Shown here in pieces: positions 57,388 through 64,000 of a stretch of 64,000 nt of DNA; within the stretch, counting starts at the first letter, position 1; each line of letters opens with the position of its first letter. The notes under the pieces were generated by a model. The model saw only the letters and a program-made list of their open reading frames with translations. It did no database searches and had not been told where the DNA came from. This DNA is from WRKB01 sp031551145 (GTDB taxonomy: Bacteria; Desulfobacterota; Desulfovibrionia; Desulfovibrionales; Desulfovibrionaceae), in NCBI GenBank assembly GCA_031551145.1, contig JAVBNZ010000017.1:16406-80405 (forward strand). The letters are read 5' to 3'. Both the position numbers and the translations under genes were made by a program.

Positions 57388-59933
57388 CAGACGCCTCCTT
57401 CCTTTTCAGAGAGCGCACGGCAGTCTGCCAGCATCCGGGCTCTGCGTTGTTCGGTCTGCGCGGGGTCGTTCATGATCATGTCGAGCTGGCGCGTGTGGAT
57501 GGCCAGATAACCGGCCACCCGGGCCAGACGCAGAATTTTGGGCAGGGAAAGATTTTCCGCCCTCGCGCGCAGGGAATCGCTGCGCAGGGAGACGGAAAAG
57601 CCGAATTCACGCAGAATTTCCCCGGCGAATTCCACGCGGCGCACCCGGCGGGCCAGATCGGCCGCGCCGCCGCGCAGCACGAAGACAATGTGGTTTTCCC
57701 GCTTGCGCTCCCCGGCCACGATTTCCACGGCCACAAAATGGAAGCCGAACCGGGAATGCAGGCCGCAGTATTGCCGGGATACGAGAAAATAGTTTTTTTC
57801 CGTAAAAAAGGAAGATTGACTGGCCGGGTCGATGTGCGGGTTGGTCGTGGATTCGAAAAGCACGGACAAAAAACCCTTGCCGTCCATGGGCGGCGGGCCT
57901 TCCCAGACTTTGGCGTTCATGCCCTGCCACAGGGCGCGCATGGCCCTGCAGTCGATATCTTCAAGCGGAATATAGGGGCCCCGCACATTTTCGGGAAAGG
58001 CGTCGTCAAGATTGATGACCCAGAACTGCTTGGCCACTTCGGCCATAAGCTGTTTGACGCGATGCACGCTGTGTTCTTTGTGGGAGCCGAAGCGGAACAT
58101 GGCGTCCACGGCGCGCTCGGCGCAATATCTGCCGATGTCGTGGAAGGTGGCGCAGTTCGCGGCGGTGAATTCCGGCGTGTCCGGCACCAGGGTCAGGGGC
58201 AGCACGTGTTTGGCGACGTTTTTGAGCAGTTCGTGCAAGGGGCTGCCCTGGATAAGGTTCGGCGCGGGCTTGGCAAGTTCCAGCAGGTTTTCGACCCTGC
58301 CGGGATATATTGCGCCCGCTTCGGCGCAGACGGTGATTTCCCGGCCTTCCTCCAAAATTTTGGTAATGCCGGTCAGGCCGAACAGGGCGGGAATGCCGAG
58401 TTCACGACACATCCCCGCCAAACGTCCGGCCGCCGCGCCGCGCGCGCACAGCACGGCCGAGGCGCGATCGAGCAGCGCGCACCATTCCGCGTTGTCGAAT
58501 TCGGTCACCAGAATGCCGTTTTCAGGAAATTTCGAAGCGTCCTCGGTGTCGCGCACCAGATGTGCCGGCCCGCAGACTATGCCGGGACTGCCCGTGTTGC
58601 CTCCCCAGATGAGCGGCGCGGGCGCCTTGACTCTGAGATCCATCGTATCTATGTCCGGGCGCGCTGCCAGGCGGCGCAGAGGGCGGATATGGACGATGCG
58701 CAGCGTGCCGTCCGGCTCGAAAAACCATTCCACTTCCTGCGGCGCGCCGAACAGGCGCTCCACGTCCTCCGTATGCGAGGCCACGTCAAACGCCTGTCCG
58801 CTGGTGAGCAGCGGCGAACCGCCCCGATCCTTTGCCATGCCGGGACAGTGCAGGCGCACGGAATCCGTGCCGCCCCTGCCCACGTGGAAGATGTCGACCG
58901 TGCTGCCGCCGAGTTCCACAGTTTCCGGCAGATAGTCCCCGGCATAAAGATAGACATCCGTATCCGGCAGGTCAAACGGGTTGCGCGAATAGGCCACGCC
59001 GCCGACCTGCGGGCGGCCCACGGCGAAACAGCCCACGCAGATGTTGGTGCCCACGTCGGGCAGGCCGCGGTTGAAACGGTAGATGACGGCTTCGGGGTCA
59101 TATTTTTTGGCGAGCACACGCCTGAAAGCGCGCAAAACCGCTTCATCCGTGACACCTTCCAGAGGCAGCACCGGGCCCCAGAGCGACATGCCGCCGGAAT
59201 CGCCCGTGCCGCTCGGCCATACCCGGCCCCGGAGCAGCAGTCGCTGCCGGGGCAGATTTGTGCTTTCGCGCAGATGGTGCACGGCTTCAAGCACGGCTTT
59301 TTCCACTTCGGGGGGCAGGGGGGCCTGTTCGATACAGTCGCGCAGAGAGGCGCAGAGTGCGTAGAGATTCGATGGGCGCATGCCGCCGGCGGCCTGGATG
59401 CGTCGGTTCAGTTCTTCCTGCAGGCCTTCGTGCAGCAGACTCATCTGGCAGCCCGCCGCCGTAATAATGCAGCCCGGAGGCACGCAGCCGCTTGTGCAGG
59501 CGTCTTTGAGCACGCCCAGACGGATCATGGCCGGATCGCAAAGTTCCGGGGTTAAATCCGCATGTCCGAGAGGCAGCAGAAGCGGCCCGCGCAAAGGAGC
59601 CAGTTCTCCCTGAAGCAGGGCGCTGATGGCGCTTTGCACGCGCTCAAAGCTTTGCTCGAGATCGGGATTGGTTTTTTCCGACAGTTCGGCCAGACGGCGC
59701 AGACATTGCAGTCCCTGCGCGGAAAGATTGGTGCAGACGGCCTGGATGGCCTGCATGCTGTACGGCCGGGATTCGTACAGATAGGCTTCCATGCCGGCCA
59801 TGGCTTCCTGAAGTTGGTTCCAGGCGTTGAGAAAAAGCTTGAAGCGATAGTAGCGGGCGGCAAAACGTTCTTTTTCGCCTTCCCGCCGCGCGGCGTCTTT
59901 GGATTGAAAAAAGCGGGTGATAAAACGCAGCAT
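57387..59933 (-). CDS. Degenerate PEP-synthase-like paralogue, probable pseudoenzyme
   Basis: This 848-residue protein aligns along its length with the next gene but lacks the key residues. The RSSALDED loop is replaced by LRGRVWPSGTGDSGG, and QSRP by HIRP. The phosphohistidine is replaced by Arg504 (GAAAGRLAGM for GGTASHLAGV). The C-terminal half, including GPPPMDGKGFLSV and EKNYFLVSRQYC, is well conserved between the two. It may be a regulatory or scaffolding partner. ATG 59933 is chosen for AAGGAAG upstream; ATG 59954 lacks a site. Confidence 0.82.
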   Translation of the reverse strand: MLRFITRFFQSKDAARREGEKERFAARYYRFKLFLNAWNQLQEAMAGMEAYLYESRPYSMQAIQAVCTNLSAQGLQCLRRLAELSEKTNPDLEQSFERVQSAISALLQGELAPLRGPLLLPLGHADLTPELCDPAMIRLGVLKDACTSGCVPPGCIITAAGCQMSLLHEGLQEELNRRIQAAGGMRPSNLYALCASLRDCIEQAPLPPEVEKAVLEAVHHLRESTNLPRQRLLLRGRVWPSGTGDSGGMSLWGPVLPLEGVTDEAVLRAFRRVLAKKYDPEAVIYRFNRGLPDVGTNICVGCFAVGRPQVGGVAYSRNPFDLPDTDVYLYAGDYLPETVELGGSTVDIFHVGRGGTDSVRLHCPGMAKDRGGSPLLTSGQAFDVASHTEDVERLFGAPQEVEWFFEPDGTLRIVHIRPLRRLAARPDIDTMDLRVKAPAPLIWGGNTGSPGIVCGPAHLVRDTEDASKFPENGILVTEFDNAEWCALLDRASAVLCARGAAAGRLAGMCRELGIPALFGLTGITKILEEGREITVCAEAGAIYPGRVENLLELAKPAPNLIQGSPLHELLKNVAKHVLPLTLVPDTPEFTAANCATFHDIGRYCAERAVDAMFRFGSHKEHSVHRVKQLMAEVAKQFWVINLDDAFPENVRGPYIPLEDIDCRAMRALWQGMNAKVWEGPPPMDGKGFLSVLFESTTNPHIDPASQSSFFTEKNYFLVSRQYCGLHSRFGFHFVAVEIVAGERKRENHIVFVLRGGAADLARRVRRVEFAGEILREFGFSVSLRSDSLRARAENLSLPKILRLARVAGYLAIHTRQLDMIMNDPAQTEQRRARMLADCRALSEKEGGV

Positions 59934-60009
59934 GCCGATGCCGACTTCCTTCATGCAACAGGTGGGAGCATTTCAAACGGGCGCCGGCGCATGATATCGG
60001 AAAACGGCG

Positions 60010-60408
60010 TCAACTCCCGCTTTTTTGCTCGGTGTTCAGGGCGCGCAAGTGGCCGGCGTCTTCAATGAGATGCCACAATTCGTTGAAGTTCGGCGGCTTC
60101 ATAACATAGCCGAAAGCGCCCAGGCGCAGCCCGTTGACGGCGGAATCGGGATCCGCATGGCCGGAGAGCATGATAATCTCGATCTCCGGATAGAGGCCCT
60201 TGATTTTTTCCAGTGCGGAAAGCCCGCCCATGCCGGGCATTTTTACATCCAGAATGACCACATCGGCACGCTCTTTGCCGAGCATTTCCAGGGCTTCTTC
60301 GCCGCTGTGCGCGCATCTGCACAGGCAACCCCGGCGTGTGAGGCGTTTGGAAAGCAATTCTGTGGCCTCAGTTTCATCATCTACCAAAAGAATGCGTAGG
60401 GCTTCCAT
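60010..60408 (-). CDS. Single-domain response regulator
   Basis: This 132-residue receiver domain only has the acidic pair VDDE at residues 10-13, phospho-acceptor Asp in VVILDVKMPGMGG near 54, Thr/Ser in MLSGHAD and Lys in YVMKPPN near 104. There is no output domain, so it probably works by protein-protein contact, perhaps on the PEP-synthase-like pair encoded next. No kinase is adjacent. It is 76 bases above ATG 59933 and 135 bases below the membrane protein. Confidence 0.9.
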   Translation of the reverse strand: MEALRILLVDDETEATELLSKRLTRRGCLCRCAHSGEEALEMLGKERADVVILDVKMPGMGGLSALEKIKGLYPEIEIIMLSGHADPDSAVNGLRLGAFGYVMKPPNFNELWHLIEDAGHLRALNTEQKSGS

Positions 60409-60543
60409 AGCGTGTCTCCAGCATCGGGACGTGGGAAGGTATCTTTGAGAATTTATCCCGTCTTCCGGCCGGAGACAAGTGAAATATGCCGATGAGACGG
60501 CGTTCCGGGCGATTCCGAAACGCCGCCCTTACTGTGAAACGTT

Positions 60544-61266
60544 TTATGCTTCCTGTTTTTTGCCTTTCTTCATGGTCATGCCCACGCCTTCGAAAAGTTC
60601 GAAGATGGCGAAGCCGTACCAGAGCGTATAGACCACGTAAAAAACGAGCAGGCCGAGCATGTGGAAAAGTTCGCCCTTCACGCTGCCTATTTCTATGCCG
60701 CGGAAGTTGTAGGCCGGTTCGATGCCTTTACGGATGACGAGATCCACAACCTGGGCCTCGGGGATGAGTTTGCCCTTTTGCAGTTCCTTGATCATGGGGC
60801 TTAAGCCTTCCCACCAGAACGACATGGCCTTGTAGCCGTCCATGCCGTATTTTGCGGCAACGGATTCGGGCTTGTCGTGATAGATCGCGTCGCAGTCGGC
60901 CAGCACCGTCATAAGCATTTTGCCCAGATCCGCCTTAAGCGCAACAGAGCCGTTCGCGGCCGTGGCCTGCGCGCCGGCGGCCGTCATCAGCTTCGCCACG
61001 GTGTCGGCCGAGGCCGCTTTTTTCAGCGGCACGTTCAGTTCAACCATCTTGCCTTCAAAGCTCTTCACTCTGGGGCCTATTTCCGGCACGAACCAGGAAG
61101 ACCCCTTGGAAAGGCGGTTGAAGAGATTGTCCGCATAATCCAGCCCGGTGATCTTCGTTCCTTTGTCGCCGGGGAAAGAGGGCGAGAGGATGAACAGAAA
61201 GACCGCCGCGAACGAGGCCATCAGCAGCGCGCCCCGCATGAAGCATTTTTTGTCGACGATAATCAT
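60544..61266 (-). CDS. Membrane protein linked to TauE/SafE permease
   Basis: This 240-residue protein has a transmembrane helix near residues 10-28, a periplasmic, mostly helical domain (about 30-195) and a second helix near 205-228. MKKGKKQEA forms a cytoplasmic tail. I recognise no family motif. It starts 2 bases after the permease stop with GAGGGG before the ATG, so it is tightly co-translated and probably forms a complex with it. Confidence 0.7.
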   Translation of the reverse strand: MIIVDKKCFMRGALLMASFAAVFLFILSPSFPGDKGTKITGLDYADNLFNRLSKGSSWFVPEIGPRVKSFEGKMVELNVPLKKAASADTVAKLMTAAGAQATAANGSVALKADLGKMLMTVLADCDAIYHDKPESVAAKYGMDGYKAMSFWWEGLSPMIKELQKGKLIPEAQVVDLVIRKGIEPAYNFRGIEIGSVKGELFHMLGLLVFYVVYTLWYGFAIFELFEGVGMTMKKGKKQEA

Positions 61267-61268
61267 GG

Positions 61269-62519
61269 TTACCCCTCCGCTCTCAGCTTGCCGATGTTGG
61301 CAATGAATTTTCCGATGACCCACGCGCCGAACACGGCCACCACGATCCAGAACAGCACGTTCCCGACGTATTCTATGCCGTCCACCAGACCGGGGGAGAG
61401 AGAGATGACCTCAAGCTCCACCAGTTTTTTGGGCAGCGTGGCGGCGCGGTTGACAAAGCCCGCCAGAATGGAAACGGCGTAGAAACCGCGAATGTGGATG
61501 CCTTTGACGACCTTGGTGGTCAACGCGCCCATCTGGATGCCCAGCAGGGAGCCGAGCAGCATGCCCATGGCCAGGGTGTAGAACACGAAGCCGTAGACCG
61601 CGTACTGCCCGATGGCCGCGATGCCCGCCGTAAAAATGATCTGCAGGATGTCCGTGCCCACGGTGGTCATGGAGGACACGCCGAAGATGTACACAAACAT
61701 GGGGAAGGTGACGAAGCCGCCGCCCACGCCCATGATGGCGGCCAGAATGCCCACCACCATGCCGCCGGCCGCGACAATCCAGCCGGAAATGCGCCGGCCG
61801 CCGGGCACGAGATCTTCATCAAACGTGATCATGGGCGGTACGGAAACGGACTGCAACCGCCCGGAAAGCGGAGTCATGCCGCCGGGTCCGCCGTGGGCGT
61901 CGCCGCCGCCGCCGCTTTGTTTGGACGCGGAAATAAAGTCGAACAAGGCGTAAAAACCGAGAAATCCCAAAAGAACCGCATATATGGAGCTGATAAAAAC
62001 TTCGGAAAGCAGAGGATCCTTGTTATAGAGGCCCTTGTTGATGGCCCCGCCGATAAAGGTTCCCCCCGCCGATCCGACAAGAAAGGCGGCCGCCAGCGCC
62101 CCCGACACGTTGCCGAGCTTTTTGTGCACCGTGGTGCCCATGATGGCCTTGGCGAAGATGTGGAAAAGGTCGGTGCCCACGGCCAGAATGCCCTTGACCC
62201 CGGCGGCCATGAGGGCCGGCGTGATGATGAAGCCGCCGCCCGCGCCTATGCAGCCGGTGATCAGGCCCGCGGCCACCCCGACGAGAATGGAAACGATGAA
62301 GATTTTTGTGGAATAGAAGGCGGGCGCGTAGGCCGTCTTGCCGCCGATCATGTCCGCCGCTTCCGCGAATGACAGCAGGATCATCGGCAGCGCGAGCAGA
62401 ACGAGGATCATGAGTTTTTTACGGTTGCGGATGATCGACATGGAGACATCATAATCCCAGCGGGCGTACGCCTGTGAGCCCGCTTTAAGAAATTCATACA
62501 CTTGTCTGCCGAAATTCAT
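61269..62519 (-). CDS. TauE/SafE-family permease (probable sulfur-compound or organic-acid exporter)
   Basis: This 416-residue protein has a hydrophilic N-terminus of 30 residues and then about eight to nine membrane helices. The family repeat appears twice: TGCIGAGGGFIITPALM and AAIMGVGGGFVTFPMFV. A Gly-rich cytoplasmic loop (KQSGGGGDAHGGPGG) separates the halves. Family members move sulfite, sulfoacetate, taurine or other anions. In a sulfate reducer a sulfur anion is plausible but not shown. GGAGGT precedes the ATG. It is the first gene of a five-gene minus-strand operon ending at 54748. Confidence 0.88.
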   Translation of the reverse strand: MNFGRQVYEFLKAGSQAYARWDYDVSMSIIRNRKKLMILVLLALPMILLSFAEAADMIGGKTAYAPAFYSTKIFIVSILVGVAAGLITGCIGAGGGFIITPALMAAGVKGILAVGTDLFHIFAKAIMGTTVHKKLGNVSGALAAAFLVGSAGGTFIGGAINKGLYNKDPLLSEVFISSIYAVLLGFLGFYALFDFISASKQSGGGGDAHGGPGGMTPLSGRLQSVSVPPMITFDEDLVPGGRRISGWIVAAGGMVVGILAAIMGVGGGFVTFPMFVYIFGVSSMTTVGTDILQIIFTAGIAAIGQYAVYGFVFYTLAMGMLLGSLLGIQMGALTTKVVKGIHIRGFYAVSILAGFVNRAATLPKKLVELEVISLSPGLVDGIEYVGNVLFWIVVAVFGAWVIGKFIANIGKLRAEG

Positions 62520-62850
62520 GGATTACCTCCGGTCTGAAGTGGCTCGTGTTCGTTCACTTCGTTTGCGTACAGCAAATGCCGCGCCAAAATTTCTTGAAAA
62601 TAACATAACGATATTGTTACATTTTTCTTTTTGCCGGCAACGGCCGGTACGCGTGTTCCGTCCGTTTTTTTTACACTTGCTCCGGCCGGCGCGTGAAATG
62701 CGCGGAACAGCGGGCGGCGGAACTGTCGGCTTTTTTTTCGGCAGGCGGACAGCGGGCGCAACGGAGGAACACGCATCCTCCGGCCGGCGTATCTCCGAAA
62801 AAATATTCGTCTTTCGGAACACAGGGCGTTGTTCGCACCTTTCCGCCGCC
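62520..62850. other. Intergenic stretch upstream of the permease operon
   Basis: The part next to the permease holds its ribosome site and an AT-rich region (62580-62640) where a promoter is likely, but no single pair of boxes stands out. The rest shows several short CCGG-rich stems (e.g. near 62640-62700) and no protein-like frame. Confidence 0.4.
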
Positions 62851-62973
62851 TGCTGCGAAAAACTGCTCGATTTGATTGAAGACCTGGAAGATGGGGAGAT
62901 TGTCGGGCGGCGCCGGAACGATCCGGCGATGAAGGTTGACCTGGAAGCTTTGCGAGACGGTCGTGACATATGA
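62851..62973 (+). pseudogene. Possible antitoxin C-terminal remnant
   Basis: The last 40 codons of an open frame read EKLLDLIEDLEDGEIVGRRR and end in DLEALRDGRDI, a pattern seen at the ends of Phd/YefM- or RelB-type antitoxins. The part above it is not protein-like. An ATG overlaps the stop, as in toxin-antitoxin pairs, but the frame it opens does not look like a toxin. A decayed pair is the best guess. Confidence 0.35.
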
Positions 62974-63123
62974 ACGTGAATTCACGGGGATGTGTACGCG
63001 ACCGCGAAAATTCGACAGTGAGGGAAAAATTCACGCCGGTGGGCATCCGCGCTCGGGCGCGGCTTTTCCGTTCTATCCATAATATTGAGCGGCGCGCCGG
63101 CTTGGCGGCGTTCTTTTTTCCGC

Positions 63124-63156
63124 ATACAAAAAAGGCGCTCCGGATGAAGCGCCTTT
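63124..63156 (-). terminator. Minus-strand terminator
   Basis: AAAGGCGCT (63131-63139) pairs with 63148-63156. On the minus strand the stem is followed by a run of seven T. It is the first good terminator below the DUF4160/DUF2442 pair. Confidence 0.7.
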
Positions 63157-63244
63157 GCAGGTGCGGGTACTGGAGCAGATTAACTTTGAAACGCTCGCTC
63201 CGGCGTGGCCGGCGAAAACAAATTTCGCCTACGCCTGCGCGGCG

Positions 63245-63298
63245 GCCGGCGCTTTGCGCCGGCAGAGCATTTACACATTTTCAATGGTAAAATGCTCT
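63245..63298. repeat. Two adjacent perfect hairpins (REP-like)
   Basis: GCCGGCGC/GCGCCGGC (63245-63263, 3-base loop) is followed immediately by AGAGCATTT/AAATGCTCT (63264-63298). They lie just after the DUF2442 stop. Such paired hairpins at gene ends suggest a repeated extragenic element; only this copy is in the window. Confidence 0.55.
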
Positions 63299-63554
63299 AA
63301 GCGGCCGCTTTTTTAGGTGGTCGTGTCATGTCGCCGCGCCCTGCCAGCAAGCCGGCAACGGAAATATCTTCATCCAGGGCATCCCAATGTATACCTCCCT
63401 GACTCAGTTCAAACCGGTTGAGCTGCTGCGGCGCGGCTCTCAGCAGCCGGGGAAACCAGGCCAGGGGAATGCCGAGTGTGCGGGCGTCATTCAGTTCAAC
63501 CCACATCGTGCTTTCATCGAACCAGACCTTCGTGGGTTTGGGTAAAGTATTCAT
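63297..63554 (-). CDS. DUF2442 family protein
   Basis: This 85-residue protein has VWFDESTMWVELNDARTLGIPLAWFPRLL and later HWDALDEDISVAGLL, the classic DUF2442 pattern. ATG 63554 is chosen for GGGGG upstream and overlaps the DUF4160 gene end by 41 bases. DUF2442 and DUF4160 genes are commonly paired and have been suggested as a toxin-antitoxin-like module; the role is not established. Confidence 0.85.
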   Translation of the reverse strand: MNTLPKPTKVWFDESTMWVELNDARTLGIPLAWFPRLLRAAPQQLNRFELSQGGIHWDALDEDISVAGLLAGRGDMTRPPKKAAA

Positions 63555-63777
63555 TGTATGCCCCCAGGAATTTATCAAGATACTGTTCAACAATATCCAA
63601 TAGTTCATGTAGTTGTTTTGCCGACAACCCGTCGCTTTTCACAACGGCGGGAGGCTCGAGAAACATTTTCGCTTCCCCTCCGTTGCCCCGTACGTGAATA
63701 TGCGGAGGCTCCAAAGGATTGCCTTCGTTTGAGTAGAAAAAGAACGTATATGGGCCGGCCCTATGGACTACAGGCAT
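63514..63777 (-). CDS. DUF4160 family protein
   Basis: This 87-residue protein has YTFFFYSNEGNPLEPPHIHV and a C-terminal ELLDIVEQYLDKFLGAYNEYF helix, the DUF4160 pattern with its conserved PPHIHV. ATG 63777 follows AGGAG by 6 bases. It overlaps the DUF2442 gene and is the first gene of the pair. Confidence 0.87.
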   Translation of the reverse strand: MPVVHRAGPYTFFFYSNEGNPLEPPHIHVRGNGGEAKMFLEPPAVVKSDGLSAKQLHELLDIVEQYLDKFLGAYNEYFTQTHEGLVR

Positions 63778-63820
63778 ATCTGCTCCTGAAACACGGTAGC
63801 AACTGCGCATAAAAAGTCAA

Positions 63821-63848
63821 ACGCCCGCCGCCTTTCCCCGGCGGGCGT
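63821..63848 (-). terminator. Strong hairpin above the DUF4160 gene
   Basis: ACGCCCGCCG (63821-63830) pairs exactly with 63839-63848. On the minus strand TTTGACTTTTT follows, so it could end a minus-strand transcript that comes from outside the window. Confidence 0.6.
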
Positions 63849-63924
63849 CGCTTTCGGCTCCAAAATACCGCCGCAAATATCGCGACGCCGCTTCGCGACT
63901 GTTGGTTAAAAGCAAAATACAAGA

Positions 63925-63944
63925 TTTAAGGCTTAAGCCTTAAA
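63925..63944. repeat. 20-bp perfect palindrome
   Basis: TTTAAGGCTTAAGCCTTAAA equals its own complement over 20 bases. It could be an operator. The stretch 63849-64000 holds no gene. Confidence 0.7.
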
Positions 63945-63946
63945 GC

Positions 63947-63967
63947 GGGGGAGGGTTTTCCTCCCCC
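63947..63967 (+). terminator. GC-rich hairpin at the right edge
   Basis: GGGGGAGG (63947-63954) pairs with CCTCCCCC (63960-63967) around a GTTTT loop. Only two T residues follow, so terminator function is uncertain. Confidence 0.45.
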
Positions 63968-64000
63968 TTCTAAACAAAGACAAAAAGACACCCTCAGCGA

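Noticed and set aside
55783..59555. Very long plus-strand open frames opposite the two PEP-synthase-like genes
   Set aside because: They mirror high-GC coding sequence; their translations are rich in His, Gln, Arg and Gly and show no domain.
62518..62850. Upstream part of the frame ending in the antitoxin-like tail
   Set aside because: Only the last 40 codons look like protein; the earlier part is low-complexity and Arg/Phe-rich.
1..64000. CRISPR array, rRNA or ordinary tRNA genes
   Set aside because: I looked for regularly spaced repeats and for T-arm signatures; the only T-arm found belongs to tmRNA and no repeat array was seen.

Overview
The window looks like chromosome of a Desulfovibrionaceae-type sulfate reducer (Desulfovibrio, Bilophila, Mailhella or a close relative). 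Four things point there. The adenylate kinase carries Cys129/His135/Cys151/Cys154 at exactly the positions of the metal site described for Desulfovibrio gigas adenylate kinase. The cobaltochelatase CbiK is exported, as in Desulfovibrio. The large porin is of the Desulfovibrio homotrimeric type. The tmRNA encodes the tag ANNDYDYAYAA. Most of the window is GC-rich housekeeping DNA, with one 14-kb mobile element and a few AT-rich accessory patches.

Left part (1-15.9 kb): the end of a fatty-acid or polyketide-like cluster (a ketosynthase-like/adenylation fusion and a FabG-type reductase), a clade-3 catalase, a cobalamin riboswitch followed by a broken cbiL and an intact periplasmic cbiK, the porin, adk back-to-back with an exported protein, a membrane phosphoesterase, a hybrid histidine kinase, a TMEM43-family protein, an IS3 remnant and an AT-rich SGNH-like gene.

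Middle part (16.1-30.0 kb): a compact element inserted at the 3' end of ssrA (tmRNA), with every gene on the minus strand. It has a P4-type integrase, a regulator, an AlpA-like DNA-binding protein, an NrS-1-like primase-polymerase and helicase, an XPF/ERCC4-type nuclease, terminase, portal, scaffold, major capsid protein and a serine recombinase. I see no tail, baseplate, head-tail connector or lysis gene. This is the gene set expected of a capsid-forming phage satellite (cf-PICI-like) and is my main candidate for an undescribed system. Its edges are marked by a partial copy of the tmRNA acceptor end, a displaced terminator and short integrase-arm-like repeats at both ends.

Right part (30.0-64 kb): ssrA, an acyltransferase-SGNH protein, phosphate transporter pit with its DUF47 partner, a second acyltransferase, larB, a minus-strand recD2-aroC-aroK group, alaC-like aminotransferase and hom, a PlsC-ACP-adenylation fusion, a MoaE-like protein, a large zinc-knuckle membrane protein, cardiolipin synthase, a copper operon (copZ-acyltransferase-copA), and a five-gene operon of TauE/SafE permease, membrane protein, response regulator and two PEP-synthase-like proteins, one of which has lost its catalytic residues. 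The right edge holds a DUF4160/DUF2442 pair and several strong inverted repeats.

Start codons were chosen by ribosome-binding-site spacing and family length. Functions come from motif recognition by eye; no database search was run.
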